Shown one piece after another: positions 22,336 through 26,287 of a stretch of DNA of 26,287 nucleotides. Made by a program: the position numbers and the translations under genes. The stretch comes from an uncultured Candidatus Saccharibacteria bacterium (GTDB lineage: Bacteria > Patescibacteriota > Saccharimonadia > Saccharimonadales > Saccharimonadaceae), in assembly GCA_937981355.1 (NCBI GenBank), contig CALJPD010000004.1, positions 1-26,287 of the forward strand, read 5' to 3'. Under the pieces are notes generated by a model. It did not search any database. It was given only the letters and a program-made list of their open reading frames with translations, and was not told the DNA's origin. Numbering within the stretch: the first letter of the stretch is position 1; every line of letters begins with the position of its first letter.

Positions 22336-24146
22336 TAGCTCAGCTCCTCTAGGTACGCCGCGAGCTCATCCAGCGGCACTGTTGTCTCACCCTGCTGGGT
22401 GCGCACGCTCACTTGGCGATTGGCTTTGTCGCGTGGGCCAACGATAATCTGCACCGGAATTTTTACAACAGTAGCTTCGCGGATCTTTTTGCCAAGCGAT
22501 TCATTGCGCATATCTGTTGTGTATCTTACCTCGTTGTATTTTATAGGATGCATCAGTACCACTGTTTTAAGTATCGATGTGATTTCATCAACATAGTCTT
22601 CTACGGTGTTGTTAATGGTGAGAATACGAACTTGCTCGGGCGCGATCCAGAAGGGGAACCACCCCGCGGTGTGCTCAATAAAGACGCTGAGGAAGCGCTC
22701 GATCGAGCCCAGCAGCGCACTGTGGATCATCACGGGCCGAGCCATCTCACCTGCTTCGTCGGTGTATTCAAGGCCAAAACGATCAGGCTGGACGAAGTCG
22801 AGCTGCACCGTCGCCACCTGGTGCTCACGGCCAATCGCATCCGTCGCCATGAAGTCGATCTTCGGCCCATAAAAGGCCGCTTCGCCCTCCTGCTCGAAGT
22901 AATCTAGCTGCTTGGCCATCACAGCTGCCTTGAGCTGAGCCTGGGCCGATTGCCACAATTCTGGTGCCCCAAGGTAGCCCTCACCCTCATCGCGATAACT
23001 CAGGCGGACACGCAGCTTCATCCCAACAATGTGGTACAGCTCCTCGGCGCAGGCCAGCAAATTACTCATCTCCTGCTCGATCTGATCCGGCCGGCAAAAC
23101 ACATGGCTATCATCCTGCGTCAGTGAGCGCACCCGACTCAAGCCGCCCAGCTCGCCAGTTTTTTCGTCGCGGTAGTCGGTCGTTGTCTCGAGGTAGCGCA
23201 CCGGCATATCGCGGTAGCTCCGTGGTTGGCTGGCAAAAATCTGCGTGTGGTGTGGGCAGTTCATCGGCTTGAGGGCCATCTTGTCGCTCGTCTCTTGGCT
23301 CGTCACGAGAAAGAGTTCATCGCCAAACTTCGCCCAGTGCCCGCTCGTCTCGTACAGATCCTTCTTGGTAATGTGCGGCGTCCAAACTTTGGCAAAGCCG
23401 TATTTCTCGCGCAGCTGGTTAGAGAGCTGCGCCGCTTTATCCCGCAAGATCGTACCGCGCGGTGTAAAGAGTGGCAAGCCCACCCCCACCAGTGGCGACA
23501 TTGTGTAGAGGTCGAGTTCTTTGCCAAGCTTGCGGTGGTCGCGCTTTTTGGCTTCTTCGCGCATCTGTAGGTAGCTATCAAGTTCCGCTTGTGTTGCAAA
23601 GGCCACGCCATAGAGCCGCTGCATCTGCGGCCGGGTCTCGTCGCCTCGCCAGTACGCACCAGCCACACGCAGCAACTTGAAAGCTCCCACCTTACCCGTG
23701 CTCTCCACGTGCCCACCACGGCACAGATCGGTGTAATCGCCCTGAGAGTAGAGTGATACCGTCTTCACCTTACTCTCGCCTTCTGCGGCGCTACCGAGGG
23801 CCTCTCCGGCCAATTCTTTGGCAATGGTCGTCCCCGAGCGCTTCAGGTCATTGAGCAACTCAACTTTATATGGCTGATCTGTCTCCTTCGCCCAAGCAAT
23901 CGCCTCATCCACTGGCACATCGCGGTGCGTAAAGGGTAGATCGCGGGCAATAATGCGCCGCATCTCCTTCTCGATTGTGCCAAAGTCCGTCTCAGATATC
24001 GTCACATCACCAAGGTCAATGTCATAATAAAACCCCTGCTCGATAGCGGGCCCCACACCAAACTTCGCCTGTGGCCACAAATGCTGGACGGCTTGCGCCA
24101 TGATATGCGCCAGGCTGTGGCGCATTGCTTGTTGCTCGTTGTTCAT
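22335..24146 (-). CDS. thrS: Threonyl-tRNA synthetase without the TGS domain
   Basis: This enzyme charges tRNA-Thr. The 603-residue protein starts directly at the second N-terminal (editing) domain, HSLAHIMAQAVQHLWP, so the usual N-terminal TGS domain of about 60 residues is missing. Zinc-binding residues are in MNCPHH, DDSHVFC and the later MIHSALLGSIERF block. The class II catalytic core and the C-terminal anticodon-binding domain (PVQIIVGPRDKANRQVSVR) are present. An in-frame TGA five codons upstream fixes the start at 24146 (or 24125). No clear ribosome-binding site is adjacent. Expression is controlled by the T-box leader upstream. Confidence 0.96.
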   Translation of the reverse strand: MNNEQQAMRHSLAHIMAQAVQHLWPQAKFGVGPAIEQGFYYDIDLGDVTISETDFGTIEKEMRRIIARDLPFTHRDVPVDEAIAWAKETDQPYKVELLNDLKRSGTTIAKELAGEALGSAAEGESKVKTVSLYSQGDYTDLCRGGHVESTGKVGAFKLLRVAGAYWRGDETRPQMQRLYGVAFATQAELDSYLQMREEAKKRDHRKLGKELDLYTMSPLVGVGLPLFTPRGTILRDKAAQLSNQLREKYGFAKVWTPHITKKDLYETSGHWAKFGDELFLVTSQETSDKMALKPMNCPHHTQIFASQPRSYRDMPVRYLETTTDYRDEKTGELGGLSRVRSLTQDDSHVFCRPDQIEQEMSNLLACAEELYHIVGMKLRVRLSYRDEGEGYLGAPELWQSAQAQLKAAVMAKQLDYFEQEGEAAFYGPKIDFMATDAIGREHQVATVQLDFVQPDRFGLEYTDEAGEMARPVMIHSALLGSIERFLSVFIEHTAGWFPFWIAPEQVRILTINNTVEDYVDEITSILKTVVLMHPIKYNEVRYTTDMRNESLGKKIREATVVKIPVQIIVGPRDKANRQVSVRTQQGETTVPLDELAAYLEELS

Positions 24147-24229
24147 TGCTTTGTTTGCTCATCACCTTCTCTGCTGCGCGCTGGCAGCCAGAAGCCGACT
24201 CGCTCCTCCTTGTATATAAATTATGTTGA

Positions 24230-24286
24230 TAAAAATAAAAAACATGCGTCCTGGCACGGATACTCCATCCGACCAATCTCGCATGT
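24230..24286 (-). terminator. T-box regulated terminator of thrS
   Basis: On the minus strand ACATGCG (24286-24280) pairs with CGCATGT (24248-24242), with an inner CGGAT/ATCCG stem, followed by TTTTTTATTTTT. The first arm overlaps the end of the antiterminator (24287-24285), so only one of the two can form. Confidence 0.8.
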
Positions 24287-24422
24287 CTCGGGCCGCTTGC
24301 ACACAAACGGCGGTTCCACCGGACTTCTTGGCGCTTGCCGCCAAGCACTCATGACGCAACGTTCTCGCACATCACGACAACCCACGAAGCTCGGGAGGCT
24401 GGTGAGGCCCCGTCAGCACTTA
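24242..24422 (-). promoter_or_regulatory. T-box riboswitch controlling thrS
   Basis: On the minus strand the T-box signature CCGGTGGAACCGCC lies around 24322-24309. GTC/GAC and GG/CC close the antiterminator below the bulge, and CCGTTTG/CAAGCGG with loop TGTG closes it above (24324-24285). Just upstream a CTTGGCG/CGCCAAG hairpin matches Stem III. A compact Stem I begins with TGACG (24415-24411) pairing with CGTCA (24356-24352). An ACG threonine codon at 24362-24360 is a candidate specifier, with ACC at about 24402-24400 as the other; I cannot fix which. The UGGA bulge predicts tRNA-Thr with discriminator U. Uncharged tRNA-Thr would stop termination and raise thrS. Confidence 0.85.
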
Positions 24423-24428
24423 CCGTCT

Positions 24429-24458
24429 ATTGTATAACGAGAGTGGGGGTGGGTGCAA
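24429..24458 (-). promoter_or_regulatory. thrS promoter
   Basis: Minus strand: TTGCAC (24458-24453), an 18-base spacer and TACAAT (24434-24429). Transcription starts near 24422, just before Stem I of the T-box. Confidence 0.65.
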
Positions 24459-24513
24459 ATAGTGTCAGCCTCAACCTCTCCCAACTACATCGCCCTCACG
24501 GCAGACCCATCGC

Positions 24514-24590
24514 GCAAGAAAATATCTGGAGGCCAGTGGCTGTGGGGGCGGATAAGCTCTGTGATTCATCTGGCCGGAACATTTTCGGTG
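24514..24590 (+). repeat. Dispersed palindromic repeat, copy A
   Basis: GAAAAT...ATTTTC outer arms (24518-24523 with 24581-24586) and a GGCCAG/CTGGCC inner stem enclose the same central sequence as copy B. It lies between the thrS and tRNA-Val promoters. Confidence 0.75.
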
Positions 24591-24655
24591 TGATGGGTTT
24601 GTTGTGAGGGCGAAGATGATAAGTTTGCACGTTCAGGTATGTGTCCCATGTACCC

Positions 24656-24684
24656 TTGCCCTCCCCTGCATCTTCTGCTACAAT
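24656..24684 (+). promoter_or_regulatory. tRNA-Val promoter
   Basis: TTGCCC (24656-24661), a 17-base spacer and TACAAT (24679-24684). Transcription starts a few bases before the tRNA. Confidence 0.75.
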
Positions 24685-24693
24685 ACACGTGTC

Positions 24694-24770
24694 GGGCGAT
24701 TAGCTCATTTGGCTAGAGCGCTTCATTGACGTTGAAGAGGTGAGAGGTTCGAATCCTCTATTGCCCACCA
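24694..24770 (+). tRNA. tRNA-Val (GAC anticodon)
   Basis: The 77-base cloverleaf is complete: acceptor GGGCGAT/ATTGCCC, D-stem GCTC/GAGC, anticodon stem CTTCA/TGAAG with loop TTGACGT (anticodon GAC), T-stem AGAGG/CCTCT with loop TTCGAAT, and an encoded CCA. It reads GUC and GUU. Confidence 0.97.
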
Positions 24771-24783
24771 TTTCGGTCTATTT

Positions 24784-24819
24784 GCCAGTGCACCATGTCG
24801 GTCTGTAAGGTGCGCTGGC
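24784..24819 (+). other. Hairpin in the tRNA-Val trailer
   Basis: GCCAGTGCACC (24784-24794) pairs with GGTGCGCTGGC (24809-24819), 11 pairs with one wobble, between the tRNA and its terminator. It may guide 3' processing, or be a small by-product RNA; neither role is shown. Confidence 0.45.
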
Positions 24820-24822
24820 GCG

Positions 24823-24853
24823 AAAGCACTTACTACTACAGTAAGTGCTTTTT
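24823..24853 (+). terminator. tRNA-Val terminator
   Basis: AAAGCACTTACT (24823-24834) and AGTAAGTGCTTT (24840-24851) form a 12-bp stem around ACTAC, followed by T residues. Confidence 0.9.
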
Positions 24854-24905
24854 GTTATGACAAAGCCTCGCCAATATTGCTTCGCTCCCCGCCCACACCA
24901 CAAAC

Positions 24906-24934
24906 TTGCAAAACGCAAGCCTTGATGCTACGCT
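24906..24934 (+). promoter_or_regulatory. Promoter of the HxlR gene, leaderless
   Basis: TTGCAA (24906-24911), a 17-base spacer and TACGCT (24929-24934) end 6 bases before the ATG. An inverted repeat CTTGC-AAAAC-GCAAG (24905-24919) covers the -35 and may be the operator. Confidence 0.5.
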
Positions 24935-24940
24935 AAAGGC

Positions 24941-25393
24941 ATGACACGAACAGCTCACAAACGCTCAGCCTGCCCCATTAGCTACAGCCTCGACCTTTTT
25001 GGCGACAAATGGACACTCCTTATCATGCGTGACGTGCTGCTCTTTGGGCGCTGCTACTTCCGCGAATTCGCACGCGATGAGCGCATTGCGAGCAATATTT
25101 TGGCCGATCGCTTGGCGCGGTTAGAATCGGCTGGCTTGCTTGATAAGCAACGCGATCCACTCCAAGGCAATCAATACATTTATAGCCCAACAGACAACAG
25201 CTGGCAGCTCTTGCCACTGCTCGTCGAGCTGCTCTTTTGGGGCGCCTGTGCCGACCCACATGCTGCCGTGAGCGACGACTATCGTGCCACCATCGCCCAC
25301 GAAAAAGATTTGCTCAAACAAGAAATCATGCTTGCCGCAAAAACCGGCACCTTCGTCGACTACTACCACAACACTATGGGTATACAGAGGTAG
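24941..25393 (+). CDS. HxlR family winged-helix regulator
   Basis: The 150-residue protein matches HxlR/MarR-like regulators: the N-terminal Cys11 in SACPISYSLDLFGDKWTLLI, the helix-turn-helix region FREFARDERIASNILADRL, and the RLESAGLL wing lead-in. In characterised relatives the conserved N-terminal cysteine senses aldehydes or thiol stress. The promoter ends 6 bases before the ATG, so the message should be leaderless. A CTTGC/GCAAG inverted repeat in the promoter suggests autoregulation. The target genes are not evident; no gene follows in the same direction within the window. Confidence 0.9.
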   Translation: MTRTAHKRSACPISYSLDLFGDKWTLLIMRDVLLFGRCYFREFARDERIASNILADRLARLESAGLLDKQRDPLQGNQYIYSPTDNSWQLLPLLVELLFWGACADPHAAVSDDYRATIAHEKDLLKQEIMLAAKTGTFVDYYHNTMGIQR

Positions 25394-25411
25394 AACCTCT
25401 CACAAAAATTG

Positions 25412-25440
25412 ATATATAGTAAAAACATGTACTATATTTT
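25412..25440 (+). terminator. Probable terminator of the HxlR gene
   Basis: ATATAGTA (25414-25421) pairs with TACTATAT (25430-25437), followed by TTT. The stem is all A/T-rich apart from two G-C pairs. A second hairpin AGAGGT/ACCTCT spans the stop codon (25386-25400). Confidence 0.4.
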
Positions 25441-26287
25441 AGTTGCAAATTGCAAGTGATGTACCCTGCTTGGCATCTCTACTTTTCCTCATGAGCCTAC
25501 CTGCCGCACTCCTACAAATTCACATTGTATGAATTATAACAAAAAATATTCACATAATAGCGTCTTCTCGTCGCCACCTATCATTCGCTCACAAGCGCCT
25601 TGTTGTCGTCGCAATCGACCATGACTGTAACCTCTCAGCCCATCATATCGCTTGCAGATTACAAGTAAAATGACGCGCCATGTCGCAGTCTATTTGCTGG
25701 TTTATTATGAACAAAATATGGACGAATTCACACACTGCGCCACACTCACCCAGACTACCTGCCTCGCCCAAGAAATCGCTCACACCATCATCAAATTCAC
25801 GCATCAACTATGCAATATAAAGCATATGCTTATCAATATTACACACTATCTGTACACTCCTCTCCATTATCTCTACGAATGAAGCAGCAAAAACCAGCGC
25901 CAACAAATGAAAATTTGGTGTATATATTCACATCACTCATACATCCTGTCGCTAAGCTATCACAAGTTCACCCACTCCAGACTATCGTATCCTAAGCAGT
26001 ATAAAGAAACCTGGCATGCCACCACTTCTTTGAGCACCCCACCCTCCTCACAGCACCACCTAGCAGGCATAGCTGTGGTTTCTTGCCTATTATTCATCCA
26101 CACCACTTCATTAGTTATCCACATTACCTATGGTCATTTTGCTGCGCATCATATGCGTTTGGTGATATAATGCACACACAATTCTCATTTGTATTTTGAT
26201 ATTTTTGTATTATAATATCTATTTTGATAATCTGGCACCCACAACCCCCAACTGCAACAAACTGAGCCGCTTGCTGTCGTAGAATAC
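25441..26287. other. Long G-poor intergenic region at the right end
   Basis: About 850 bases with no credible protein gene; the open frames are short and have no family features. The plus strand is C- and A-rich and poor in G. TTATCCACA (26115-26123) and TCATCCACA (26093-26101) match the DnaA box, and the stretch at 26190-26232 is very A/T-rich. The region could be a replication origin flank or simply non-coding DNA. Confidence 0.4.
26163..26171 (+). promoter_or_regulatory. Possible extended -10 promoter at the right end
   Basis: TGATATAAT fits the extended -10 pattern seen for rnpB and tmRNA. It would read out of the window to the right. The -35 is poor. Confidence 0.35.

Noticed and set aside
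24022..24348. Minus-strand frame overlapping the thrS start and T-box
   Set aside because: It runs through the T-box terminator and is out of frame with thrS; no protein features are seen.

Overview
The window looks like chromosome from a small-genome bacterium of the Patescibacteria (CPR), most likely Saccharibacteria (TM7). This is inferred from compact housekeeping genes, many small proteins of unknown function, TGA used as an ordinary stop codon, and remembered similarity of several proteins; no search was run. There are no phage, CRISPR or insertion-sequence genes.

Layout. Positions 1-56 are the 5' end of a 16S rRNA gene on the minus strand, with its leader and a strong promoter (211-239). 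Behind it lies a minus-strand operon gyrB-gyrA-divergent PAP2 (253-5222). Next come two tandem paralogous membrane proteins and a third small membrane protein (5525-7764). Positions 7765-9611 hold no protein gene: there is a minus-strand tmRNA gene (8941-9344) and, between a promoter and a strong terminator, a hairpin-rich stretch (about 7862-8808) that I read as a candidate large structured RNA. comM and a deoxyribosyltransferase-like gene follow, then infC-rpmI-rplT; infC starts at ATC. A second RNA block on the minus strand holds RNase P RNA (13397-13763) and a 6S-like RNA (13818-13967). Then come a divergent pair (M50 protease and an unknown protein), rpmB, and an MFS transporter-ArsR regulator operon with two matching operators.

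Positions 17619-20129 hold a minus-strand run: ATL-miaA-HTH regulator-MBL-fold protein. Positions 20445-24146 hold thrS with a HAD phosphatase, then a Nudix hydrolase with a second HAD phosphatase. thrS is preceded by a T-box leader with a complete antiterminator/terminator switch. A tRNA-Val(GAC) gene and an HxlR regulator follow, and the last 890 bases are G-poor and apparently non-coding.

Three patterns stand out. First, several protein genes have a -10 box 6-7 bases before the ATG, so their mRNAs should be leaderless. Second, a 75-80 base imperfect palindrome occurs in three intergenic sites (13257-13336, 15527-15604, 24514-24590). Third, the window is rich in structured RNAs: tmRNA, RNase P, 6S-like, T-box and the unexplained 7.9-8.8 kb locus.
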